Positions 12,610-25,470 are shown, numbered from the stretch's first letter. The stretch: 64,000 nt of DNA from Augochlora pura (GCF_028453695.1 NC_135777.1:13257714-13321713); one strand, 5' to 3'. The notes: a model not told the origin generated them from the letters alone. Translations and numbers: made by a program.

Positions 12610-12772
12610 ACGAGTTATTAACTCAAAACAGTGACCAATGAGAGACGAGATAAGATAACGCGAGGAGGTCGAGCCAATGAGTGGAAGTGGGCTTCGTCCG
12701 CTTATTGGCTCAGTCGTGTCGCATCAGTCGAGCTCGTCTCTCATTGGTCATTGTTTTTCGTCAACAACTCGT
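12610..12772. mobile_element. Foldback element with nested CCAAT/ATTGG arms
   Basis: The 40-nt left arm (12610-12649) and right arm (12733-12772) are reverse complements with six mismatches; the innermost 18 bases, ending AATGAGAGACGAG, match perfectly. A second inverted repeat is nested inside: GAGCCAATGAG at 12671-12681 against CTTATTGGCTC at 12701-12711. The whole 163 bp can fold into one long imperfect hairpin. Each arm carries GACCAATGAG or GAGCCAAT, so four CCAAT motifs are arranged symmetrically. It is probably a small foldback/MITE. The CCAAT motifs could bind NF-Y, but that is inference. No target duplication was identified. Confidence 0.75.
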
Positions 12773-12925
12773 AAACAAAGCCGCGGATTGCATTTGCGCT
12801 ATGGAAAATGTTACTTCAAATGTCCTCAGGAATTTCTCATTTCTCGATTACGAGTGACTTTTGGGACCTTTTGTATAATTGTATAAGTATCGACAAATAT
12901 TAAGTGTGTAATAAATCGATAATTA

Positions 12926-13236
12926 TTAACCCCTTCCCGTGCCATTTAGCTCGACGAAGCTCGGGTCCGAGCGGTCCGCATCAACGCGCGCTAAACAGAC
13001 CAGACTGATGTTTGTAAACAGTCGCAATACGATCCGAAATGTATGTGTCGCCCAAGTATGTGTTCGCGACTCAGGACTCGCGATATTTATGTTTGGCCCA
13101 AGTATCCTTCGCGAGTCTGACTCGCGATGTTTATGTTTGGCCCGAGTAACTGTTCGCGAGTCTGACTCGCGATATTCATGTTTGGGCAAAAATCTCCATC
13201 GCGAGTCTGACTCGCTAAAGTACGGGAAGGGGTTAA
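12926..13236. mobile_element. TTAA-flanked MITE carrying a palindromic tandem array
   Basis: Starts TTAACCCCTTCCCGT (12926) and ends ACGGGAAGGGGTTAA (13236), a perfect 15-nt inverted repeat including the TTAA target site. This is the piggyBac-type signature. The right two-thirds consist of a tandem array with period 44-45 bp. Its units contain CGCGAGTCTGACTCGCG, an odd palindrome, followed by a segment resembling ATGTTTGGCCC. The same GAGTC-N-GACTC core lies just inside the left end of the separate 26050/43809/42199/56442 MITE family. The 101-codon frame across the element is a by-product of the array. Confidence 0.88.
13035..13216. repeat. Tandem array of 44-45 bp palindromic units
   Basis: About four units: the CGCGAT word recurs at 13079, 13123 and 13168, and the final GAGTCTGACTCGC lies at 13203-13215. 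Each unit holds the palindrome CGAGTC-T-GACTCG; the first copy is altered to GACTCAGGACTC. Lying within a MITE, it looks like an internal subterminal repeat expansion. The units are contiguous and lack variable spacers, so it is not a CRISPR array. Confidence 0.85.
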
Positions 13237-15443
13237 GTGTATAAGTATCGATATTGGACTATCTATTATCAGACAATTAATTGAAACGTATATGTGTCAT
13301 TAAGGTAAAATAGACGATGCTTCTAGAACGCTTCTTAAAAACGTGTCTCTTACATTTATATTACAAATTATCCTAAGTCGTACGAGTACTGATAATACTG
13401 TGATTATTTCCGCTTTCCGAGATAGTCTCAGAAATATAAGTTAAAATTGGACACAATCTTGATGAATATATCCCAGATTTCAAAAGATATTATTAAAACA
13501 TGTGTCAATTTAGACTGCCAGGAAGTTCTTCTTTTACACAATGACAAACTAGGTTCTAGTTTCACTTCATCGAAAGGATTTTGACAAAGTATTTCTGACG
13601 AACTAAAGGCGGATCATTTCGGAGATGCTCGGTCGGACGTGTGCCAATTTCTGGCGTACCCAAGACGATACATGGTAATCAACATCCTATTTCGGAACAC
13701 TATGAGCTTCTGACCTTCCTTCAGTTTCAATCAAATGTGAATAGCAGAGACGCTCTGTCAGAGTTCACATTAACGCGAAGAGATTTTCAAGAATTCGATA
13801 GTGTCTTTGCAATCTGTCGAATTTGCGGCGAAATAGGAAATGTATGTGGACAGGTAGTTGAATCACGAATTCTTTCATCAACATGTTCCTGATTGTTTCA
13901 GATCATAAAAATTAATGTCCAATGCCCGCGACGCATCAATTTACGGACATCCTGGCAGCGTTTCCGCCGCTGTCTTTGGGGTGGTTGTAATGGCAGCGGC
14001 TGCGGTGGTTGGAGACGCAAAGTCGAGCACGACGACGAGCAAGTCCGTGGCTCGTTAGACTCGCAAACTCGTCGGATCTGCAACGTTTAAATTCCTGCTT
14101 TGATTCGCGGCTCGTCGACGGTACTGCCTTAAACAGGATTACACCATAATTCCTGCTTGCGAAATGTCGGGGGGTAGGGGAATGTCGCGTCGCGGCGTTG
14201 CGCGGTGGCTCGCTCGCGAAATCCGTTTCTGCTCTTTCGACAAAGTGATGCATCATGATGCAAGAATATTCGCCAGTCGTGGGGAATATTCGCGCGTCTC
14301 GTAAATCTTGTCGTCCCGGAAGGCTCGCTCGGGCTCTGAAATATTCACCGGACAAAGTATCGCGCATTCTGATTCGGTAGGGAGGGAAAGGGGAACGAGC
14401 GGACAGCAGCTCTCTCGGACCGTAAGAAGTCGGTCGAACGATGAGAAACGCGCGCTCCCTTCCACCCCTGTCAACCCCTTTTCTTCCTCTTTTATCGTTA
14501 TTATCGTAGCTGTGCAGTCTTTATTGTGCCGTAGCTGTTCGAAAACGAAACACGGGATATAACCAATTCGATTCAGTCTCGTTTGAACGGATAAGACGGT
14601 GATTCGATTAACAGTCAATCCGATAAAGATATCGTTCCTGCAAATAGACACGTAAAGGTCGTCCATGAAAATGCTGAAAGTGCTACGAGATTTCATGGAT
14701 AGACGTTGTTCGAGAGATGCTTTAACATGTAATTTAGAAACAATGCGGTGAAATTTCTCTGGTATAAATCGCTTGTAGTTAGAAGTGGTTTCAAACTGTT
14801 ATTTATGGAGAACAAGCTGCATCTACTACCACGGTTAACAAACATTTACTTTGGACGTAGAAACATGAACAACTTTAAACACGGGACTAGGAAATGTGAG
14901 CAGTGTTGCCGGTTGAAAGTGAAACAAAAATTAATGCGATAAAAGCACCAGTTTTCAGGAACTAACTTCAGACGCAGACGTAAAAGCTGCTCGAGGAGAA
15001 TTAAGGAGTGTTTGTAGAAAACAGTGTAAGTGCCAAAATTGAAAAGTTCTGCTTTTTCTTTTGAAAATATTCTATGTGACAATGGGAATACTGTGGTGTA
15101 CGATTGAGGTACAATACCTTTTTATAAACATTTATATATAATGCTAATAGACGATATTGTCTGTATGTTCAGGATAAGCAATGTACCGTGCAAGAACTTA
15201 GTTTTGGAAGACACACCGCATGGACTTCGTTAATAGAGTATACTACAAAAATAAGTGTTGAAAAAAGCGAGATAAATGAGTAAATTTCATGGCTTTTACA
15301 GTGATTTACCTGATATATTATAACGTCGAAATCCATCAATACCTTCTAATAAAAGAATAAAACATCATATTATAGAAATATGTTTTATTTTTTAAGTTTT
15401 CTATATTTTGATATTTTTAAGCAATCTTCCATAGTTTGGTATT
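13237..15443. other. Gene-free stretch, one possible splice acceptor
   Basis: AT-rich to about 13880, GC-richer at 13900-14500, then AT-rich again. A good acceptor-like GATTGTTTCAG ends at 13901 and is followed by an open frame to 14090, described under findings. No domain is recognisable in any frame. Confidence 0.4.
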
Positions 15444-15670
15444 TTAACCTCTTCAAGGATACTTCCACTTGCGTGTACGTATAGTTTTCTTAAAATTATG
15501 ATTACTCTAAGTGTAAAGAAAATGAGAATCAGTTGAGGAACTATTTACAACAGAGTCCCTCAGCAATACGGAAAAAACCTCATTGAATGAAATGAAATGG
15601 ATGATAAATAAAAAAGAAACAATTAAATAGATTTTTCCCTACTATTAAAATTCATCTCTGAAGAGGTTGA
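15444..15670. mobile_element. TTAA-type MITE with CCTCTTCA ends
   Basis: Left end TTAACCTCTTCA at 15444; right end TGAAGAGGTTGA at 15659-15670. The 12-nt ends match as an inverted repeat except that the right target site reads TTGA instead of TTAA. The 227-bp interior is AT-rich and non-coding. Structure and size match the other TTAA elements of the window, but the terminal sequence is its own, so it is a separate or older family. Confidence 0.7.
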
Positions 15671-18600
15671 AGAAACGGTACATTCTACATCTAGGATATT
15701 ATGCATATAGATTTTTCTCTAAATACATTTCCTTCGTTCATAAATTCGCGTATTATTACCGTAAGAAATAAAAGATTGTATTCTTACATTATTTTCTACA
15801 AACGCTTTCCAGTCGCAGACGAAACGCTCGGTATTGTTGACATAAATCTATTTTGGGCAGACACTTTCAGAAAGCGCGCAGAATTCATACGAAATCTGTC
15901 ACACCAATCGCGTTGCACCTGTCTTAAGTTCTATAAAAGGATTTGTTGACTCGGTCTACCCTCGAAAATGGCGGCGCGAGAGACGAGGAGGAGACCAAGC
16001 GTCGTCGTGAGGTCAGAAAATTTCTTTGGAACTTGAAATTGGAAACTACTGTGGCTCCGTGCGTCGTGGAAACAATAAGCGGATGGGGTCCGATTAGAGG
16101 TCCCCGTTGGGGGGGCTCGGGACGGTCTGAATCGTAGTAACGAGTTTACCCGAGCCACGCTGAACGAGGGAACGCGATTTGCTCGAATTTCCGTTCGCGG
16201 CGGACTATCGAGGGTGAAATTTGTTTAGACAGAAAATTTGTTGAATTGCTCGGCTAAGGCTTTGCCCAGAAACTTGTTAGATGTTCGAAATCCTCTTGGC
16301 GTTGCCGCGTCGGCGGGATGCCGGAGAACAGCCGTAGAGAAAAGAGAAACGCGTTCAACAGGATTACGTGTGTTGCGAGGGTGGCATCGAAACGCGCAGC
16401 GCCACGCTCCCCGCTGCTCCGCGCGCAAAAACAGCGAGCGCGAGCCGCTGTGCATTGACGATCAAAAGTGTTTTGCGCTGTTTGCGAACTCCTCCCTTTG
16501 TAACGCGGCCTTTCCCGGACCTCGAGGAAACCAAACGGTGAATTAAACGCCTTTTTCCTCGAGCGTGCGCGTGTCTGCATTTCCGGGCTTCCTTTCCCGT
16601 CGCTCATTCAACCCCGGTACCCTTCCCGTCTCTCTCACTTTTTAATCATTGACATCGGTTTGACCGCGAGAAACAGAGAACACCTCGCTCCCCCCCTCTG
16701 ACAAAGAGGCGGTCTCATTCAGCCCAATCAATCCGGCACATCAAAGCTGTTCACGGATTATTAAATCCTTGCCAGTCGATAACAGACGTAAATTTGCAAA
16801 ATAGTCTTCCGGAGATGGCGGACTGCTTCAATTACAAGCCGGTAATGAACCCCTTCCAGACTCGTCAACCGCGTTTCACAGGCCTTCGCTCGCTTCCGGC
16901 ACCTCAATCCGCCACGTTACAAGCTACAACAAACATCCATCCAGCTCTATTTCGATTTTGGATGCGCGAGGATTTGTCCTCAAGTGCATTGTGTACATCT
17001 TGTAAGGAAATGTCTGCGAAATATGTTCTATATTGTTTGCAGCAACCGTTACCGTATTTCCTCCACAAAACTCGTGCAATATGGACCGCTGGAAATGACT
17101 GTTCATTTTATTCATGGCATTTCACTGCAGAGAAGCTCATCGTTATCAAATTGTTAAGAAAGTTTAAAAATTACTAGGTTAAATACAAAACGGTGAAGTA
17201 CGTTACAACAGTTTGGGAATATTTTCCTACTGTGTACAAGTTGCTGAGATGATTAGAAGAAGGAAAACATTTTTGTCAAATTTATATATCGGCCGATTAC
17301 TTTCGACAATCTTTGTCTCGCAGCAAAATTCGTTTTATGCAGTAGAAGCATATCCATGAAACAAGCGAACGCATTGACTTTTTCGCAGCTAGAGTAAATC
17401 GAGGCGGCGATAGTCTCGATAGAAGAAGGCTAGCAACGCGCTATTTTTTTTCAACGGGACATAAATCGATGGAAAATTACTGGAAATGACGAATGCCGGG
17501 GCTCCGACGGCCCCGAGCCGGGTAATGGCTGCCAGCACGAGGCGTCCACTTTGCATAATATTTGGATCACGTAACGAGCCCGAATAACTTTGCCCAGGTA
17601 AACCGCGCGCGCGATATTTCGCTTATAAATCCCCGTTGCCGGAACGTGTCCACCGTTCTCGCCGGCTCGCGAAGGTAAACGCCCGCGAATCGCGAATTAA
17701 AAAGAAAATCGAGAATCGGGGCGAAAAACTGGGGTAGGAAGGGACGGGTGATCGCGATTCGCGTTGTTATCCCCTATTCGTCGACGCCGGTGCTACGTGG
17801 ACGTTATTTCGATATCATTTCCCGGCGAATATGTACATCGAATCGCTCTTTGGTTGTTAACGCGACGATTTTCGGACCGTGTTATTCCGGTCCCGTTTCT
17901 GTCGCGCGTTTCACGCATGCAAAATAGCGATATCTTGTTCTTCTTGCGCCGGCCGGCCGCGATTGTTCCCGTTCCAGCGCGCTTGTTCCCGATAAAAACC
18001 GCTTGACCCGCGAACGATACTGTTCGACGCTCTGTCGCGAACCGGTGTCGCGATTCACGACTAAAAACGGAATTTTGAAGCGATTTTATTGACCGAAGCA
18101 AGACCGACGCGGTTTCTGGGTCGTCCCGCGCGGTAGCTTCCACGGATTAATAGCCGAGAAACGTTTTTATGAAAACAATCGAGCTCTGAGAACTCGACGG
18201 ACGGACATGTTTCATAGTTTTCTGACCGAGCCCATTTAACCCTTCATCTCCTTGTACAGTTTTCAACGTCGTCGAAGTCTGGAGCGATTATTTTAGTTCG
18301 GCTGCTGTAACCATTTACGTGAACGTACAGGTTTTTGTCGCGTTATTTTCCACGTGTAGAATTCATAGAAAACTGTCTAGACAAACGGGAACTTGCATAA
18401 ATTTCCGCTGTCCAGTCATGTAGTACATAGTCTTATCCCCATTGTCTTTGAAATCTCGAATTTCATGTCTGCACCAGTATCACGGGAAAACAATGCTATT
18501 AATATTACAGAAAAGCCGCGATCATTCCAATGGTGGAACCAAGATCGTGGGCAGTTAATGAATGTTAACAGACAGTGATTGTTGAAATTCATATTGTATA

Positions 18601-20570
18601 AATTATTGACAAAAGCTATTAAAATCACTGTTTGGTTTCTACTTTGAAAAAGTGCTGAGATACGCAGATAATCGTCGCGGTTACAACGACTAAGTGGCAC
18701 GTCCGAATGAGGCATCGATCAAAATGAATGTCGCTGACGAATATTACCTCCGGGCCGACAAGATCGGTCCAGAAATGGAATAAAGACCGTACGACAAACA
18801 TTGAAAAGAGGTCCAGTGGCCGACAGCCAATGAATTTCAACGTCTCCTCGTTACGCAACGTCGCGTCGCTCGGTATGTGCCGTTCGAATTAGGTATTCCC
18901 GATGGTACGCTCGATCGATATATTCCCATAATTGCGCCCGATGTTTGAATTACGCGGTGAAATTCCGCTTTTCGGGACACGTCGGGACGCTGGACGTTGT
19001 GTTCGCCGACGCGCGATATCGTTCATTTCTATACACAGACTCGCCCGACGCGACGAGACGAGACGTTTAAAACTAAAATGTCTCACTTATTTTTAATTCA
19101 ACGCAGTCGGCGACACGACACGATTGATATTTTAAATAACTACTTATTCTCCAGCCGCGGACAACGTGGCATTCACGGTCTTAATACTTTATAAAATTTA
19201 GCAAAAGATACGGAGTTTATAAACTTCAAATTCTTATTAAACTTATTTATTTAATTTAACTGAATTTATTTTAATTTTTTTCGAATTTATAATACTTTTA
19301 AATTATTTAATCTTTCCTTTGTTTCTCGATTTATATCTTTTTAAATCTAATTCTTAATACTTATCTACGCAACAAAGAAACTATTCTTCGTTTCTATACC
19401 GAAAAATCGAAAACTTGTCTGCGGTTTTAAAAATTGAATCACTATTTTTTTCATTTAGATATCTACTAAATAATTATAAGTTAAATAACGTTCTGTCATC
19501 CGAATGCCTGTTTTATCTTCAGCAGCTCGACTACTTCAGTAATAACTGCAATTCGCGAATTACTATATGTTCGATATGAAATCAAGAAGATTTTTTGGCG
19601 ACCTACAGAAAATCTGGAGAAATGAATAGTTACTCGAAATACGCAATTATGTATTGAGAAGCTCTCTCTCCCCATGGCCATCAATGTGACTGAATTTGTC
19701 TTATCCATTGCCAGAAAAATAATCCGACGATCAGTCAGAGTTACTAAAATACAGAGTCGTGCCCTCTTTTTCGACGTTGCAGCGAAAAATCAGGATTCGG
19801 AAAGTATCGGATCGTCTATTTCCGTCCGTAACAGTGGCCCGATCATTCGGCGGAGCTTGAGAAGTTGGATGCAAGACACTTCAGCCCTCGGAACACGTAT
19901 CCGGGTCATCGTGCTTCGATTTTAGTCGGGGTTTCTCTTCGAAAGCTACAGGCCGCGCGATTTATCGTACGACGAGTTCTATGATGTTGTTTCATACGAC
20001 TGTTTGAACGATAATCGCGACGCGTGCGGCACTGTCGTACGTCGCGGCCCGTTGTTTGACCGTGGCACGGCCGTGTCGTAAAATCTGCCGCACTAACGCC
20101 TCGGACGGACTCTCGAACGGTGTACGATCGGGCGGAACGATTTCCTCGGCGATCTCCGCCTCGACTCGGAAATACGAGATTCTTACGGTGGAAATAGCTG
20201 GAATGTTTTATGTTTAAACTGCTCTGCCTATTTGCTTTCGCAGCTGCACTGCGCCAGATAGAACTTTTAACGAGGAATCCTTTTCCACGGCGTGCTGCGC
20301 TGTTCTAAGACGAACCTCGCGAAGCTTTTTGTCGCGACGATCCATTTCTCGGATCTCTGCACCTTTCTGACGTCGCTCTTAAGCCTTGTCTTGTTCACGC
20401 TGCAGCTGTTACCTGTGGTTTTTAATCATTAAGTATGTACCGCTGCCGCTTGACAGCGCAACTGTTGCTCTTTGCGTTCACATCTGTACTGCACTGGCTC
20501 CGGAAATCTCAAGAAAGGTAGTGCGGATTATTTTCCTGTCTGACGAGTCCAAATGTTGACTTAAATATGT
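15671..20570. other. Gene-free stretch, alternating composition
   Basis: GC-rich blocks at about 15940-16700, 17500-18150 and 19930-20400 alternate with AT-rich ones. Two promoter-like spots occur: TATAAAAG at 15933-15940 upstream of AAAATGGCGGC, and TTCCGG plus ATGGCGG at 16807-16821 (see findings). Frames of up to 127 codons show no domain. A lone TTAACCCTTCATCTCC at 18237 resembles a MITE end, but no partner was found. Confidence 0.4.
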
Positions 20571-22450
20571 CTTTATGTCTATCGATCAGAGTTGGATAGA
20601 TTTTATTTTAAATAATATGCAGCAAGTCACAAATAAAATTGATATTTCCTTTGAAAATAAAAATTAAAGTTTTTATCCAATTAAGAAATCATTTAAATAA
20701 TTATAGAAACAATTTATTTAATATTTCTTATTTGCAAATGAAATTTTATTTTTATATTTGGATTCCACGAAACGAAGAATAGTAAACAATTTTTGCTTCT
20801 CTTTCGGTTATTATCATTATTCGAGAACTTGTGTATTATTATTTACTGAATACGTGTGCTCGAAACGTACTGCAAAATAAATAATAAATAATAAGTAATA
20901 ATTGAATTTATAAATCAGGAATAAATTTCATTATTTTAAATAATTTATTTCAATCTATTTAAACGATAAGTTAAGAGAAGATAAATTTTTCACTTTCATT
21001 TGAACTTCCAAATAGGAATTGAAGTTTCGTTAAATAATCGTTTAAATTAGTGTTTAACAATTACTACCGTCGATTGATAATGTCAGGTAAAATAATATCA
21101 TGAATCAAATCGTAGTCTCTCTAAGTTCTAGACAAAATAGATTCTCGTTTTCTTATCTGTAATTAATTCGGCAATCGCGGCGAGTAAACATGGTAAAAAG
21201 GAACGGTGATAGACGGATCAGTGCCTAATGAGACGGGCAGCGATTAATTATAAATATGCAGAGGTAAATATTTCGCCGAGCGGCAACGGTGAACGCGGCC
21301 GCGTGGCCGGTGAACGTTCAATTTAATATTAATCGTACGAAATGGAAATCGAAAGGGGGGGCCCCTGTTTTACAGCGGCGATAGTTATCCGTCATGCGAC
21401 GTACCGTGTCACGGTGCATGACTGTTATCGAGCCGTGAATGATTTCAATGTGTACGACGATACATCACGCATCCTAGGAGATTGGCCCCCGCTGAAAGGA
21501 GCGACGGCCCGCCCTACACTACTCGAGGGATCATTTATTTTTCTCCCGATCGCGGAACCTATCAATCACCGGGGGCCAGGTTTTTCCCCGTGAAAACAGT
21601 CTACGAAGTCGCCTGACTTTTTCAGATTTTCATACGTCGACTGTACTCGATTCTTCCGACGATCGCCTTAGGAAACGGTGTTGACCCCTGTCCATTTCGA
21701 CGTCGACTTAAAAGGGTATCCCATTGTGAACCTTTGAAAAAAAAAGATATTTACAATTACTTTAATATAAAATAGATATTTCAATTTAAAATATCTACAA
21801 TTTAGAATATAAATTCAAAAAATTGTTTTCGAAAAATCACGTCTGAATTTTTAAGATAGTCATAGTACGAGTATGGTATCCACAATCTGAATGAGTAGTA
21901 TCGAAAGTGTCTTTTTTCGTTAATATTTTTTGTAAAATATTAGTTTACATCTCAGAATTTACTTAAACAATCGCCTTCATTTAGGTGCATATTCGGTATA
22001 TTTATATCATTACAGATAGTGCTACAGTCAGCCACAGTATTCATTTTTCTACATTTTCTTATATCCTTGTCATCGAAAAATCAATAGGAGAATCGGACCA
22101 TCAGATTTTAAAGTGTCAAGATTTTATTAATTATTCGCTAAAAATAAATAGAAATAGGTGTAATTACGAAATGACTACGAAAAATTGATGTCGATTTGTA
22201 CGTCCAAGATATCATTACTAGACTGGGAATTTTATATATTTATCAGAAAAATATTTAAACATAAAACAATAAACATAGAAAGAATTTACAAACACTATTA
22301 TATTCCTATAAACTCGTTAAAATTATTAACAAGAAAAATGGATGTACGCGTGGCTATTGCATCTTGAAACTAGTGCGGACAGTTTCCAGTTTACATAAAA
22401 ATAAACATTCCAGTCATTGCCGATAAAAATATAAGACGATCCACTTAAAT
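20571..22450. other. AT-rich gene-free stretch
   Basis: Strongly AT-rich at 20571-21150 and 21730-22450, with a GC-richer island at 21180-21600. Dense TAAT, TTTAAAT and AATAAA words; no frame with recognisable content. Confidence 0.5.
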
Positions 22451-22914
22451 GTAGACTTACGCTAAAAAACTACCCCGCATTATTGAAGGGAAATACGTAC
22501 TTAGGGTAATTTCTGTATACCGTTTCATCTCCAGAACAGCATCCGGATCCAGGCGATTAGTTTCGATGTTCAAAAGTTGATGACCGCCAGGTGCGACAGA
22601 GGTTAGAGTGGTCATTTTCTGCTAGTGTTTTTCAGCGAGCAAGAGCAGCTCGTTAAGGTGTCTCGCGCGATATCTGGCGAGTAATTGCATTAATCGTCCG
22701 ACGAAGTCGGTCTGTCGGTCGGTAGGTCGTCGGAAAAAATCCTCGTTACGATTCCGACAACGATAGCCGGTTTCACAGAGGACTTGGGAACCATCGATAA
22801 GACACTCGTCCGCGGACGAGCCCTTTATTAATTTACTTTCGCGTAGAACCGAGCGGCATGGTTGTTCGCGAGCTGGGTATAAATCTGTCAGGGCCAGAGC
22901 GCGTGCTGGCAACG

Positions 22915-22955
22915 AGGGGGAGGGCGGTGGGGGGGGGGGGGGGGAGGGGGGAAGA
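22915..22955. repeat. G-run, potential G-quadruplex
   Basis: G-runs separated by one or two bases, including 16 consecutive G at 22929-22944. The plus strand could fold into a G-quadruplex; the base count of such a homopolymer in an assembly is uncertain. Confidence 0.75.
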
Positions 22956-23619
22956 GGTGGCAGTCCTTATCAAGCTTTCTCCTCGGTGTTGGCAGATCGA
23001 TATCGCCGCTACCTGGTAACCTATCCCGTTAACAAGGCAATCAGGGGTAGTTTCTCGATACTGTACGCGCGCGGCCGGTTAACTTAATTAGGGCTTGTTC
23101 TACGACTGCCGATTGCGCCAATGCGAATCGAATTTGCCTACGTATCCAGGACGCAGTCCAACGCGGACGCTACCGAGCCCGAACTTTGTCCGCCCGGAAC
23201 TTTTACCGGTTAATTATCCATGCGAACAGACGTCGCTAGGGGAACGGCGAAACAGAGCGTTTCGGCGCATCGGTAAGATTCGAAACGCTTTCTAATTACT
23301 CTCGATGGTGACAATCGGCGTCCAAAGGGCAAACTACGAGCGGCAGTTCCGTGCAGGAATGTAGCACGAAGATGCAGCGGTGCAGCAAAGATGGCTGCTC
23401 CACTTGCAGTCAAAGGAGGCTGCGCACTGTTGTTCATTTTCGAAGGTTGGAAGCGATGAAACCTTTCAGAATTCATTGGCAAGGGAGCGGTCTGGTCCGA
23501 GGCGGAGGCGTGCATTCTTTGCGGAGGTGTCTATGCAGTTTCGGTGCAGCGGAACACTTTCGTCGGCTTCGTCCGTAGCTTGCTAGATAAGAATATTGGA
23601 TTACACGCGAAATTCGTTC

Positions 23620-23652
23620 TGCTCCGCCATTGAATTATGGGATGGCGGAGCA
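23620..23652. repeat. Perfect hairpin, 11-bp stem
   Basis: TGCTCCGCCAT at 23620-23630 pairs perfectly with ATGGCGGAGCA at 23642-23652 around an 11-nt loop. No T-run follows that would suggest a terminator, and no family is recognised. Confidence 0.75.
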
Positions 23653-24568
23653 CGCGAATAATCTCGCAAAGGCTTCGCACTATATACGACGACGCAATAT
23701 AGTCGACACAAACTTCAAACTTAATGGATAACTGATCTCACGAAGCGAACGATCTCCTCTGTCTCACCGTGCAATCGATGGGTTAAGACCCCCGAAACAG
23801 GTTGCAACGGGCAAGTTTCACCGCGTCTGGTTGGAGCAATAATTCCGCTCATAAATGAAAGAGATGGCTCGGTTGTCGGTGGCACATGACTGTTGATCGA
23901 TATTTATCAGCGATAAACCGCCGGCGAGGTTTTACAACCGTCTATCGTTTTAAAGATTTTATGGGAAACCGAAAGGATGTTGTTTCGTTAACGGGATCGT
24001 ATTATTTATAGGTTTCCATCCTCGTTTCCAGGTTTGTTGCCGGCTCGTAGGGGCGTCCGTATAATGGGCAGCCGGTTATTAAAAAAAGAAAACGCGACTG
24101 TGCCGGCGCTGAGCAGAGCGAAGCGACGAATTCTTTGCCGCTTCAACTTTTACCCGAACAAAGAGGCGACACTGCGAAGTTCGCAGCGGTAACGAGGTCG
24201 CGTTCTACAATGGGTCAGACAGTCGATAGACGTGACACAGTTCGAGGGAACGGCGCTCGCGAGATTCTTTTCGGGACTACACACTTCCGGCGCGAGTTTC
24301 TGGCTTCGTCGCCATTTGCTAATGGGACACTCGCGAGCGTATTCACGAGCGGACCGGACGCGTTAAAGCCGAACCTCGCACCCCCTGGAGCCTCCGGTTC
24401 TACAGTCGTTCGAAATTACAATTTCGGTAAAAGGCCAGAAGCAAGATATCGTTCTCGGTATCAGGTCAGCTTTTATGCTTTACGTGGCCGTAGAAGTTCG
24501 TGACCCTAACCCTCCCTTAATTTTGAGTAAAAGGCTACATACCGGCTAGTACATCCGACTCCGGCCCG

Positions 24569-24584
24569 CACACACACACACACA
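24569..24584. repeat. (CA)n microsatellite
   Basis: Uninterrupted CA repeat of about eight units followed by TGTACG. Confidence 0.8.
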
Positions 24585-25430
24585 TGTACGAAAGTTCTCG
24601 TTCGCGATAGTAGCACCTGTTATTCGTTACTCCGCCGCTACTCGCTAGACGATAAGGGACACCGTTGCTACGCGACTGCAGTTAGTAAGTGCAGTTTTGC
24701 AACTCGGTGAAGATATTACGGGCCCGTTATCCGAACGTTCTACTCCGGCCAATGGTTTTATTTCAGCTTGTTTCCCCGAGCGCCACTTGACGGAGAGCGA
24801 GGCTACGCGGGAACTAGAAAAGCCCACTAGAAACGATCGTAGAACTCGCCCGAAAATCTCGGGCTCAAAGATACTCGACGCTTTCGTGAAAAACAATCAT
24901 CTCGTTCTCGAGAAATGACAGATCGCTTTTAGCGCGTTTTCACGTATAATCCTTTGAACTTCGTCGAACGATGCCAGTTTCGCGAGCGGGTCGGTTGTTG
25001 GACTTTAATTTTCACGAGTTCAGGATGGTTTTACCGGGCCCTTGAAAACTTTGATCGCTTTCGCGATCGCGGCTAAATTGTAGGAGACACACAATTGTAG
25101 GGTTAATTCGGATAATGGAGACGGCATTGTTCCCGCGAGAAAAAAAGAGCGTCGCGAGGGAATGATTTAAAGCACGGGCGGCTTGCTCGGCTGTAGGATT
25201 AGTTTTTCGTGGGTCAACTCTGGGGACACAGTGTCGTTTCCGTGTGACGTTGACGCGCGCCGAATGCGGGGGCGAAATTACCTCCTTTGCGAGACTTTCG
25301 GAAACAATGACGCCACGGGTTTGAATGAGGCCGGGGTCAGAGCCGCCGCGGAGCTGCTTCGAGCAGCGATTTCGATTAACCGTAAAAGCACTCGGCGAGC
25401 TTGTACACGTGGGTGCAAGCGTTTCCCCCT

Positions 25431-25470
25431 CTTTCTCTCTCTCTCACACACACACACGCACGCACACAAA
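25431..25470. repeat. Compound (CT)n(CA)n microsatellite
   Basis: CTTTCTCTCTCTCTC passes directly into CACACACACACACGCACGCACAC. The open frames on both strands over this site are repeat translations. Confidence 0.85.

Noticed and set aside
13035..13216. CRISPR-like spacing of a palindromic repeat
   Set aside because: Units are contiguous and the intervening bases are also repeated; eukaryotic MITE context.
12939..13244. 101-codon plus frame
   Set aside because: Lies within the MITE and its tandem array.
18237..18262. TTAACCCTTCATCTCC as a MITE end
   Set aside because: No matching right end.
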